This document shows, piece by piece, positions 17,150 to 25,100 of a DNA stretch of 64,000 bases. The translations under genes were made by a program, and so were the position numbers. Under the pieces are notes generated by a model. That model ran no database searches. It saw only the letters and a list, made by a program, of their open reading frames with translations, and was not told the DNA's origin. The DNA is from Mycobacterium malmoense (GTDB taxonomy: Bacteria; Actinomycetota; Actinomycetes; Mycobacteriales; Mycobacteriaceae), in assembly GCF_019645855.1 (NCBI RefSeq), contig NZ_CP080999.1, positions 3,534,001-3,598,000 of the forward strand, written 5' to 3'. Numbering within the stretch: the stretch's first letter is position 1; every line of letters begins with the position of its first letter.

Positions 17150-17539
17150 ATGGATCAAGTGAGCTTCTACGACGCTGTCGGCGGTGCCGAGACGTTCAAA
17201 ACGATCGTGTCGCGCTTCTATGCGCAGGTCCCCGAAGACGAGATCCTTCGCGACCTGTATCCCCCAGACGACCTGGCCGGCGCCGAAGAACGGTTGCGCA
17301 TGTTCCTCGAGCAGTACTGGGGCGGCCCGCGAACCTACTCCGACCGGCGCGGACACCCGCGGCTGCGGATGCGTCACGCCCCGTTCCGGATCACCCCCAT
17401 CGAGCGCGACGCCTGGCTGCGGTGCATGCACACCGCCGTCGCGTCCATCGACTCGCGCACCCTGGACGACGAGCACCGCCGCGAGTTGCTCGGCTACCTG
17501 GAGATGGCCGCCCACTCCCTCGTCAACTCACCGATTTGA
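17150..17539 (+). CDS. glbO: Truncated haemoglobin, group II (trHbO)
   Basis: Haem protein of 129 aa that binds oxygen and can detoxify NO or peroxide. Key residues keep the M. tuberculosis trHbO positions shifted by one: Tyr24 (B10), Tyr37 (CD1), proximal His76 (F8, in RMRHAPF) and Trp89 (G8). I chose ATG 17150 because it aligns with the tuberculosis start; GTG 17159 is an alternative with better spacing to GGAGGGG. Its stop overlaps the aglA start by one base (TGATG), so the two are translated together. Confidence 0.96.
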   Translation: MDQVSFYDAVGGAETFKTIVSRFYAQVPEDEILRDLYPPDDLAGAEERLRMFLEQYWGGPRTYSDRRGHPRLRMRHAPFRITPIERDAWLRCMHTAVASIDSRTLDDEHRRELLGYLEMAAHSLVNSPI

Positions 17540-19116
17540 TGTCCGGCCACGAAACGCAGCGGCCTTGGTGGTCGAACGCCGTCTTCTACCAGGTCTATCC
17601 GCGGTCGTTCGCCGACAGCGATGGCGACGGCGTCGGCGACCTGGACGGACTGACGGCCCGGTTGGGGCACCTGGAACGGCTGGGTGTCGACGCGATCTGG
17701 CTCAACCCGGTCACCGTCTCGCCGATGGCCGACCACGGCTACGACGTCGCCGATCCCCGCGACATCGACCCGTTGTTCGGCGGGCTGGCGGCGTTCGAGC
17801 GGCTGGTCGACGCGGCGCACCGGCGGGGTATCAAGATCACTATGGACGTGGTGCCCAACCACACCAGTTCCCAGCACCCGTGGTTTCAGGCGGCGCTGGC
17901 CGCCGGCCCCGGCACCGACGCCAGGGAGCGCTATTTCTTTCGCGACGGACGCGGCCCCGGCGGGGCGCTGCCGCCGAACAACTGGAAGTCGGTGTTCGGG
18001 GGGCCGGCCTGGACGCGCGTGGTCGAACCGGACGGCAACCCCGGCCAGTGGTACCTGCACCTCTTCGATGCCGAGCAGCCCGACCTGAACTGGGAGCACC
18101 CCGACGTCTTCGACGACTTCGAGAAGACGCTGCGGTTCTGGCTGGAACGCGGTGTGGACGGCTTCCGCATCGACGTCGCGCACGGGATGGCCAAGCCGCC
18201 CGGCCTGCCGGACACGCAGGGCGACATGAGGGTGTTGCACCACAGCGACGACGACCCGCGCTTCAACAACCCCGACGTACACGCGATCCACCGCGGCATC
18301 CGCGCGATCGTCGACGACTATCCCGGCGCGGTAACCGTCGGCGAGGTGTGGGTCACCGACAACGCCCGCTGGGCCGAGTATCTGCGGCCCGACGAACTGC
18401 ACCTCGGCTTCAACTTCCGGCTGACGAAGATCGACTTCGACGCCGCCGAAATCCACGACGCGATCCAGAATTCGCTGGCGGCCACGGCGATCGAAAACGC
18501 CACCCCCACCTGGACGCTGTCCAACCACGACGTGGGCCGCGAGGTCACCCGCTACGGCGGCGGCGCGATCGGGCTGCGCCGGGCGCGGGCCATGGCGATG
18601 GTGATGCTCGCCCTGCCGGGCGCGGTGTTCCTCTACAACGGCGAGGAGTTGGGCCTGCCCGACGTGGAGCTGCCCGACGAGGTGCTGCAAGACCCGACGT
18701 GGGAACGCTCGGGACACACCGAACGCGGCCGCGACCGCTGCCGGGTTCCGATCCCGTGGTCGGGCGACGCTCCCCCGTTCGGGTTCTCCACGAGCCCCGA
18801 CACCTGGCTGCCGATGCCCGCGGACTGGTCGGCGCTGACCGTCGAAAGGCAGAACGCGGATCCCGACTCGACGCTGTGGTTCTTCCGGCGGGCACTCGAA
18901 TTGCGCAGGAGGCGAAGCGAATTCGATGGCAACGAGATAGATTGGTTGGACTCGCCCCGCGATGCGCTGATATTTCGGCGCCGCGGCGAGGGTTTGGTGT
19001 GCGCGCTGAACGCCGGCCGCCGGCCGATAGCATTGCCGCCCGGAGAACTCCTTTTGGCCAGCGCGCCCTTGGTCGACGGGCACTTGCCGCCGGACGCCGC
19101 GGCGTGGCTGGTGTAA
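17539..19116 (+). CDS. aglA: Alpha-glucosidase, GH13 family
   Basis: Glycoside hydrolase of 525 aa predicted to cleave alpha-1,4 or alpha-1,6 glucosidic bonds in the cytosol. The GH13 regions are complete: DVVPNHTS, GFRIDVAHG with nucleophile Asp212, VGEVWV with acid/base Glu269, and LSNHDVGR with Asp331. It matches M. tuberculosis Rv2471 and is translationally linked to glbO by a one-base stop/start overlap. The C-terminal beta-sandwich domain is present and ends ...DAAAWLV. Confidence 0.94.
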   Translation: MSGHETQRPWWSNAVFYQVYPRSFADSDGDGVGDLDGLTARLGHLERLGVDAIWLNPVTVSPMADHGYDVADPRDIDPLFGGLAAFERLVDAAHRRGIKITMDVVPNHTSSQHPWFQAALAAGPGTDARERYFFRDGRGPGGALPPNNWKSVFGGPAWTRVVEPDGNPGQWYLHLFDAEQPDLNWEHPDVFDDFEKTLRFWLERGVDGFRIDVAHGMAKPPGLPDTQGDMRVLHHSDDDPRFNNPDVHAIHRGIRAIVDDYPGAVTVGEVWVTDNARWAEYLRPDELHLGFNFRLTKIDFDAAEIHDAIQNSLAATAIENATPTWTLSNHDVGREVTRYGGGAIGLRRARAMAMVMLALPGAVFLYNGEELGLPDVELPDEVLQDPTWERSGHTERGRDRCRVPIPWSGDAPPFGFSTSPDTWLPMPADWSALTVERQNADPDSTLWFFRRALELRRRRSEFDGNEIDWLDSPRDALIFRRRGEGLVCALNAGRRPIALPPGELLLASAPLVDGHLPPDAAAWLV

Positions 19117-19136
19117 TCGGGCCACCTGGGAGGCGG

Positions 19137-19571
19137 TCAGATCGTGACGAACCCCAGCTCCTCGGCGACCTGGCACTGCGCCTCGTCGCGCGAAGCGAAT
19201 GCCCGAGACTCGCCGGGCGCCAGCAGCAGCGGAACGGCAATGACCGCCACTGCCAGATGCCAAGCGTCCATCGCACGCAGCGCGTGACGGCGGACGAGTT
19301 GCAGGGCGTGCCGCTCAATCTGGTCTTGTGGCGCGCCGAGCACGATCACCGGGCCCGCGAGGTCGGCGTCCAGCAGCCCGAGTAAGCCCTTTTCGTCGCC
19401 GCGGCCGGCCCGCGCGGCCCGCACCAGCGCGCCCGAGACTTCGATCCTTGTCCACGTCCCGGTAACGGTCGCAATGTCTGGGTCGGCTAGCAGCGAGTTG
19501 GCCTCCTGGTGCCCGTCCTCGTCCACGAGATAGGCGCGGGCCAGCACCGACGAGTCCAGGTAGACAATCAC
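19137..19571 (-). CDS. vapC: VapC-type PIN-domain toxin
   Basis: PIN-domain ribonuclease toxin of 144 aa. The acidic metal-binding residues are Asp6 (VYLDSS), Glu44 (TRIEVSGAL), Asp102 (AMDAWHLA) and Asp129 (SRDEAQ). It starts at GTG 19571, overlapping the antitoxin stop as GTGA. The pair lies between aglA and a FAD oxidoreductase, at a place where M. tuberculosis has other small genes, so it is probably a local insertion. The RNA target cannot be predicted. Confidence 0.92.
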   Translation of the reverse strand: MIVYLDSSVLARAYLVDEDGHQEANSLLADPDIATVTGTWTRIEVSGALVRAARAGRGDEKGLLGLLDADLAGPVIVLGAPQDQIERHALQLVRRHALRAMDAWHLAVAVIAVPLLLAPGESRAFASRDEAQCQVAEELGFVTI

Positions 19572-19864
19572 GGCCGCTCGCGCTCTTGCGCAAGCAACAG
19601 ATCGATCTGTGGGCCTAGGCCACGGGTCGACTCGATAATTCGCCGCCGTCGCTCTGCACTGACTGGTCGCGCACTCACGCGGCGTAACGTGCCCGCGGCG
19701 ACCGCCGCGGCGCGTAACTGCACACGCCGATCGCCACCGTCGGCGTCGGCGGCCGCGTCGAGAATCTCAGTTGCGACCGCGTTCAGGCTGCGCCCCTCGC
19801 GCGTGGCACGCGCGGCCAACCGGCGATGAACGTCCTCAGGCACCCTAAGTAAAAGCTGCTTCAC
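19568..19864 (-). CDS. vapB: VapB-type antitoxin (ribbon-helix-helix)
   Basis: A 98-aa antitoxin. The N-terminus (VKQLLLRVPEDVHRRLAARA followed by REGRSLNAVATEIL) is a ribbon-helix-helix DNA-binding domain of FitA/VapB type. The C-terminal part should wrap the toxin. It starts at GTG 19864 without a Shine-Dalgarno sequence, directly after an inverted repeat that should be its own operator. The four-base overlap with vapC gives translational coupling. Confidence 0.9.
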   Translation of the reverse strand: MKQLLLRVPEDVHRRLAARATREGRSLNAVATEILDAAADADGGDRRVQLRAAAVAAGTLRRVSARPVSAERRRRIIESTRGLGPQIDLLLAQERERP

Positions 19865-19885
19865 GCCACTGATGATATCAGTGGC
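19865..19885. promoter_or_regulatory. vapBC operator overlapping a leaderless promoter
   Basis: Perfect inverted repeat GCCACTGAT (19865-19873) and ATCAGTGGC (19877-19885) with a three-base centre, ending at the base before the vapB start codon. On the minus strand it contains TATCAT (19877-19872), a TANNNT -10 box exactly seven bases before the GTG. Binding of VapB-VapC here would block a leaderless promoter. This is inferred from sequence only. Confidence 0.7.
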
Positions 19886-19958
19886 ACACGGGCGATAGCA
19901 TACTCTGATGTCGGGCGCCGATTCGGCGCTTCGCTGTTCGTTGCTTTATATCTAGTAC

Positions 19959-20996
19959 ATGGCGCCCTACGCGTGGACGGTGATCGGAGCTGGGCCCGCC
20001 GGAATTGCCGCGGTGGGCAGGCTGCTGGATCAGGGGATCTCGCCCGACAAGATCGCCTGGATCGATCCCGCCTTTGCCGCGGGCGACCTCGGCCAGAAGT
20101 GGCGAGCCGTGTCGAGTAACACCGTCGTTGGGACATTCCTGAGCTTCTTGAATGCCTCCAGTTCGTTTCGGTTCGCAGAAGCGCCCCCGATGCCGCTGCG
20201 GGACGTCAACCCCGAGCAGACGTGTGCCCTCGACCTGGTCGCGGATCCCTTGGTTTGGGTCACCCAGCACCTGCGCGAGCGGGTGCAAATCTTTCAAACG
20301 ACGGCCACCGCGCTCTGCTTGGCGAGAAGGCAGTGGAGAATTGAAACGCCGCAACACGAAATCGCTTCCGAGAACGTGATCCTCGCCGTCGGCTCGGTGC
20401 CCAAGAAGCTCGACTATCCCCAACTGGACGAGATTCCGGTGGAAGTCGCTCTCGATCCCGACAAGCTCGCCGAGCAGCCGCTGGAGGGTGCCACGGTTGC
20501 CGTCTTCGGTTCATCGCACTCATCGATGATCGCCTTGCCGCATCTGCTGCGCCACCCGGTCGAGAGGGTGATCAACTTCTACCGCAGCCCGCTCAAATAC
20601 GCTGTGTACCTAGATGATTGGATTCTCTTCGACGATACCGGTTTGAAGGGTCAAGCGGCCGTGTGGGCCCGGGAGAACATCGACGGGGTGTATCCGGAAC
20701 GGCTGGAGAGGTGCTGGGTGTCCAGCGCCGAATTCAGCGAGAAACTCCAAGCCTGCGATCGCGTCGTCTATACCGTTGGCTTCGAGCGGAGAAAGCTGCC
20801 CGAGACGCCCCAGTGGGGCCGGCTGGATTACAACCAAAGAAACGGGATCCTCGCCCCTGGTCTGTTCGGGCTGGGCATCGCGTTTCCGGAGTACGCGGAA
20901 GACCCCTACGGCTACGGGCAATACCGGGTGGGGCTCAAGAAATTCATGGACTACCTCGACGCGGTTCTTCCCTTGTGGATGGTCTATGACACCTGA
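19959..20996 (+). CDS. FAD/NAD(P)-binding oxidoreductase of unknown function
   Basis: A 345-aa two-dinucleotide-fold flavoprotein. The first Rossmann motif is GAGPAG at 10-15. A second nucleotide-binding region has AVFGSSHSSM at 181-190, and VILAVGS near 140 is the usual strand before it. No redox CxxC is present, so it is not a disulfide reductase. It resembles pyridine-nucleotide oxidoreductase-like proteins seen in unrelated bacteria more than a familiar mycobacterial gene. The ATG at 19959 has no ribosome site. It is divergent from vapB with 94 bp between. Substrate unknown. Confidence 0.75.
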   Translation: MAPYAWTVIGAGPAGIAAVGRLLDQGISPDKIAWIDPAFAAGDLGQKWRAVSSNTVVGTFLSFLNASSSFRFAEAPPMPLRDVNPEQTCALDLVADPLVWVTQHLRERVQIFQTTATALCLARRQWRIETPQHEIASENVILAVGSVPKKLDYPQLDEIPVEVALDPDKLAEQPLEGATVAVFGSSHSSMIALPHLLRHPVERVINFYRSPLKYAVYLDDWILFDDTGLKGQAAVWARENIDGVYPERLERCWVSSAEFSEKLQACDRVVYTVGFERRKLPETPQWGRLDYNQRNGILAPGLFGLGIAFPEYAEDPYGYGQYRVGLKKFMDYLDAVLPLWMVYDT

Positions 20997-21080
20997 CAGG
21001 CACCTTCGACGATCGACATAAACTCAACGTGATTCGTTTCCGGGTCGCGGTCGGCGTTTCGCGCGCCGCGCGAACGCAGC

Positions 21081-21743
21081 TCAGCGCAATACCAGCGCCG
21101 GATGCCCACGGCGTCGGTACACCGACCCGAACTTGGCGTCGACCCGCAGCCAGGACGGCAACACCCGGACCCGGACTATCTCGTCGGGCCCGATCGCGTC
21201 GGGCGACCTTGGCAGGAAACCCATTGCGGTCAAGGCGAACACACAGCGCATGGGGAGCCCCACGCTGACGTCGGCCGAACTGACTCGAATGACCTCCTGG
21301 TCGAGCAGCGAGACCGGCGGACCATGGGAACTGCCGTGTTCCTTGGCGAGTCGCGCCCCCCGCTGCGCGAGGTCCAGCATCACCCTGGCGGGCACGTCGT
21401 CGAGATGGGTGAAGCCGGATTCCGGGGGCAACGCACCCCGCCAGGCGGAGTCCATCGCGAAGCCCGGATCGACATAGCCCGACGCGTCCACCGCCGACAG
21501 GCCGCGCGCCAGCGCGTCGGCGGCCGCCGACAAATCGTCGGGCCGCACCTCGCCGACCACCACCCGGCTGGCCAGAACATCGAAACCCGTTGCCACCCAG
21601 GCCGTCAGCAACCCGGCGGACCGGGCCCGCAACCGGATGACGGCGGCGTCGTCCAGCCGCATCGCATGATCGACGAACGTGGCCAGATCCCCGCGATGGG
21701 CGGCGTGACGCAGCCACAGCCCGCGCTCGGCTACCGGATCCAC
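21081..21743 (-). CDS. Conserved hypothetical protein (Rv2474c type)
   Basis: A 220-aa protein starting at GTG 21743 (MDPVAERGLWLRHAAHRGD). I do not recognise a functional domain. It is predicted soluble, rich in Ala, Leu and Arg, and has about the same length and position as M. tuberculosis Rv2474c. Its start lies 13 bases inside the thioesterase gene, and that gene overlaps the gdh stop, so all three are probably one transcript. A role linked to gdh or the thioesterase is only a guess from coupling. Confidence 0.85.
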   Translation of the reverse strand: MDPVAERGLWLRHAAHRGDLATFVDHAMRLDDAAVIRLRARSAGLLTAWVATGFDVLASRVVVGEVRPDDLSAAADALARGLSAVDASGYVDPGFAMDSAWRGALPPESGFTHLDDVPARVMLDLAQRGARLAKEHGSSHGPPVSLLDQEVIRVSSADVSVGLPMRCVFALTAMGFLPRSPDAIGPDEIVRVRVLPSWLRVDAKFGSVYRRRGHPALVLR

Positions 21744-22144
21744 CGTTGCAAATACTCCCGATGGTGCGACGCGAGCCGCACCAGCCGCTGCTCCTCGATA
21801 TGGAAGGCGGCCAGCTGCGACTCGGCGATGACGGCGGGCTTCGACTCGCGATCGGCGTTGACTGATCGCACCTCGTACCCGAGCGTGAAGTCCACCGCCC
21901 GCAGCCGCTTGGTCCAGATGGTCACCTGCAGGGGCGAATCGGCCAGCCGCAGTTGGCCTTTGTAGGTGACCCGGACGTCGGCGATCAGCAGGCCGGTGGA
22001 CGTGATGTCGGCGCCGAACGCGTCCCGCAGAAACGGGACGCGTGCCTCTTCGAGGATCGTGACCATGGTGGCGTGGTTGATGTGCTGGTACATGTCGATG
22101 TCCGACCAGCGCACCGGCACGGGCGCGACGAACCCGACGCTCAA
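21731..22144 (-). CDS. Hotdog-fold acyl-CoA thioesterase (4HBT type, Rv2475c)
   Basis: Hotdog thioesterase of 137 aa. The signature VRWSDIDMYQHINHATM holds the catalytic aspartate region of the 4-hydroxybenzoyl-CoA thioesterase/YbgC type. I placed the start at TTG 22144, which overlaps the gdh stop as TTGA and has GAGGG eight bases upstream. The longer open frame to 22294 lies inside gdh in another register and is not plausible. The length equals the tuberculosis homologue within a residue. The acyl substrate is unknown. Confidence 0.88.
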   Translation of the reverse strand: MSVGFVAPVPVRWSDIDMYQHINHATMVTILEEARVPFLRDAFGADITSTGLLIADVRVTYKGQLRLADSPLQVTIWTKRLRAVDFTLGYEVRSVNADRESKPAVIAESQLAAFHIEEQRLVRLASHHREYLQRWIR

Positions 22145-25100
22145 CTCGACGACCCTCTGCCGCTGGTGCGGGTCATCCGGCGGATCTGCCGCGCCGCCAC
22201 CGACAGCGTCGCGAGATCCTTTGCCCCGCTTTCCTGGATCTCGCGCAGCGTCCGCCGGGCCCGCTCCACCCGGGATGCGCTGATGTGTTCCCACTCGGCG
22301 ATCTTTTCCTCGCCACTCTCGTCGGGCTCTCCGACGGCGAGCACATCGAAACTCAGCGAGCGCAGCGAGGCATAGATATCGTCGCGAATCGCCAAGCGCG
22401 CCAACGACTGCCAGCGGTCGAGTCGGGGTAGCTCCGACACGGCCGTCAGCAGGGCGTCGGTGCCCAGCCGGTCCATCAGGGCGAAATAGGTGTCGGCCAC
22501 TTCGGCGGCGTCGATTTCGGTGATGTCGCCAATGTCGATGATGTCGAGCAGGCTGAAGCGGTATAGGCCGGCGGCGACGATGTAGGCCAAGTCGTCCGGT
22601 GCGCCCTGCGAGGCGAATTCCGCGGCTTCCTTTTCGACGATGGCCTTGTCGTCACCGCGCAGCCACTCCGACATCCGCGGCGTCAGGTCCTTGACCTTCG
22701 CGGCGAACCGGTTGATCTCGGCGCCGACGGCCAACGGCTGCGGGCGGTAGTTGAGCAGCCAGCGTCCGGCGCGGTCGATCAGCCGTCGGGTATCCAACGT
22801 GAGCCTATCCGAGACCGCCACGGGCAGGTTGGCCGCGCGGATCCGCCGCCAGATGTCACCCACCCCGAAGATGGCATCGGTGGCGACATAGGTGCGCACG
22901 GCGTCGATCGGCCCGACACCGACGTCTTCGGTGATCCGGAAGGAGTAGCTGATGCCCGCGGTGTCCACCAGGTCGTTGATCAACATGGTGGTGACGATCT
23001 CGCGGCGCAGCTGGTGCCCGCGGATCTCCGGGGTGAACCGTTCCCGCAGCGGTGTCGGGAAGTATTGCGGCAGCCGGGACGCGAACACGTCCTGCTCCGG
23101 CAGTTCGGTGGTCAACATGTCCTCTTTGAGCGCCAGCTTGACGTGTGCCATCAGCGTGCACAGCTCGGGTGAGGTGAGCCCGATGCCGACCTCGGTGCGC
23201 CGATGAATCTCCTTCTCCGACGGCAGCGCCTCCAATTCGCGGTTGAGCCCACGCTTTTCCAGGTACTTGATCTGCATCGCGTGCACGGGCAGCAGGCTGG
23301 CCGCGTTGGCGCGGCTGGTGCCGATCAGGTCGTTTTGGTCCTCGTTGTCGGTGAGCACCAGCCGGGCGACCTCGTCGGTCATCGACTCCAGCAGCGCCGT
23401 GCGCTCGTCGGCCTTGACCTTACCTTCGGTGACCAACGAGTCGATCAGGATCTTGATGTTGACCTCGTGGTCGGAACAGTCCACACCGGCGGAGTTGTCC
23501 ATCGCGTCGGTGTTGATCCGCCCGCCGGACAAATCAAACTCGACGCGGCCGCGTGCCGTCACCCCGAGATTGCCGCCCTCACCGATTACCTTGGCGCGCA
23601 CCTGATTTCCATTGACCCGCACCGGATCATTGGCACGGTCGCCGACGTCGGCGTCGGACTCGGATTCGGCCTTGATGTAGGTGCCGATGCCGCCGTTGAA
23701 CAGCAGGTCCACCGGCGCCTGCAAGATCGCCCGAATCAGGTTGGGCGGGGCCATTTCGGTGATTTCCCCGTCGCCCGGGCCGTCGATGCCGAGGGCGCGG
23801 CGGACCTGCGGGCTGACCGGAATCGCCTTGTGCTCACGGCTGTACACCCCGCCGCCCTCGCTGATCAGCGACTTGTCGTAGTCGTCCCAGCTGGACCGCG
23901 GCAGGTCGAACATCCGCCGGCGTTCCCGCCACGAGACCGCGGAATCGGGATCGGGGTCCAGGAAGATATGCCGGTGGTCGAAGGCGGCGAGCAGCCTGAT
24001 GTGTTCGGAGAGCAGCATGCCGTTGCCGAACACGTCGCCACTCATGTCGCCGATGCCAACGACGGTGAAGTCCTCGGTCTGGGTGTCGACCCCCATCTCC
24101 CGGAAGTGGCGTTTGACGGCCTCCCACGCGCCCTTGGCCGTGATGCCCATGGCCTTGTGGTCGTAGCCCACCGATCCACCGGAGGCGAACGCGTCGCCCA
24201 GCCAGAATCCGTAGGACTTGGCGACGTCGTTGGCGATGTCGGAGAAGGTGGCGGTGCCCTTGTCCGCGGCCACCACCAGGTAGGCGTCGTCGCCGTCGCG
24301 CCGTATCACCTCCGGCGGCGGGCTGACCTTTTTCGTCGCGTGGTCGACGTTGTCGGTGACGTCGAGCAACCCGGAGATGAACAACTGATAGCAGGCCACA
24401 CCCTCGGCGCGGGTGGCGTCGCGGTCGGCAGCCGCCCCAATCTTCGGGCCGGAAGGCAGCGGCGGCCGCTTGAGGACGAACCCGCCCTTGGCCCCGACCG
24501 GCACGATGACGGCGTTCTTCACCGCTTGCGCCTTGACCAGGCCCAGGATCTCGGTGCGGAAGTCGTCGCGGCGGTCGGACCAGCGCAGGCCGCCACGCGC
24601 CACCGGACCGAACCGCAGGTGCACGCCTTCGACGCGGGGTGAGTACACGAAGATTTCGTACTTGGGGCGCGGCAGCGGAAGCTCGTCGATCAGCTGCGCA
24701 TCAAGTTTCAGTGCGAGCGCGTTCCTGGCGCGGGCCGAACCCTCCCGTGTCACAAAGTAGTTGGTTCGCAACGTGGCCTGAACCAGCGACGCGAACGCAC
24801 GCAGGATGCGGTCGGTGTCCAGGCTCACCAGCGCGTCGATGTCCGCCGCGACCGCGGCGGCGGCCGCCTGCGCGTCGCGACTGGTCGGCGACCCCTTAAA
24901 AGAGGAACCCCGTGGGTCGAATAGGGCCTCGAACAGCGTGACCAGTGATCGCGCGGTGGAGGGGTGCTCGTTGAGCACCGATTCGATGTAGGACTGGCTG
25001 TACGGAAACCCCGCCTGCCGCAAGTACTTTGCGTAGGCGCGCAGGAGCACGACCTGCTGCCAGGTCAACCGCGCGCGCATCACCAGCTCGTTGAACCGGT

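Noticed and set aside
23203..24642. Plus-strand open frame of 479 codons inside gdh
   Set aside because: Antisense shadow of the conserved Gdh catalytic domain.
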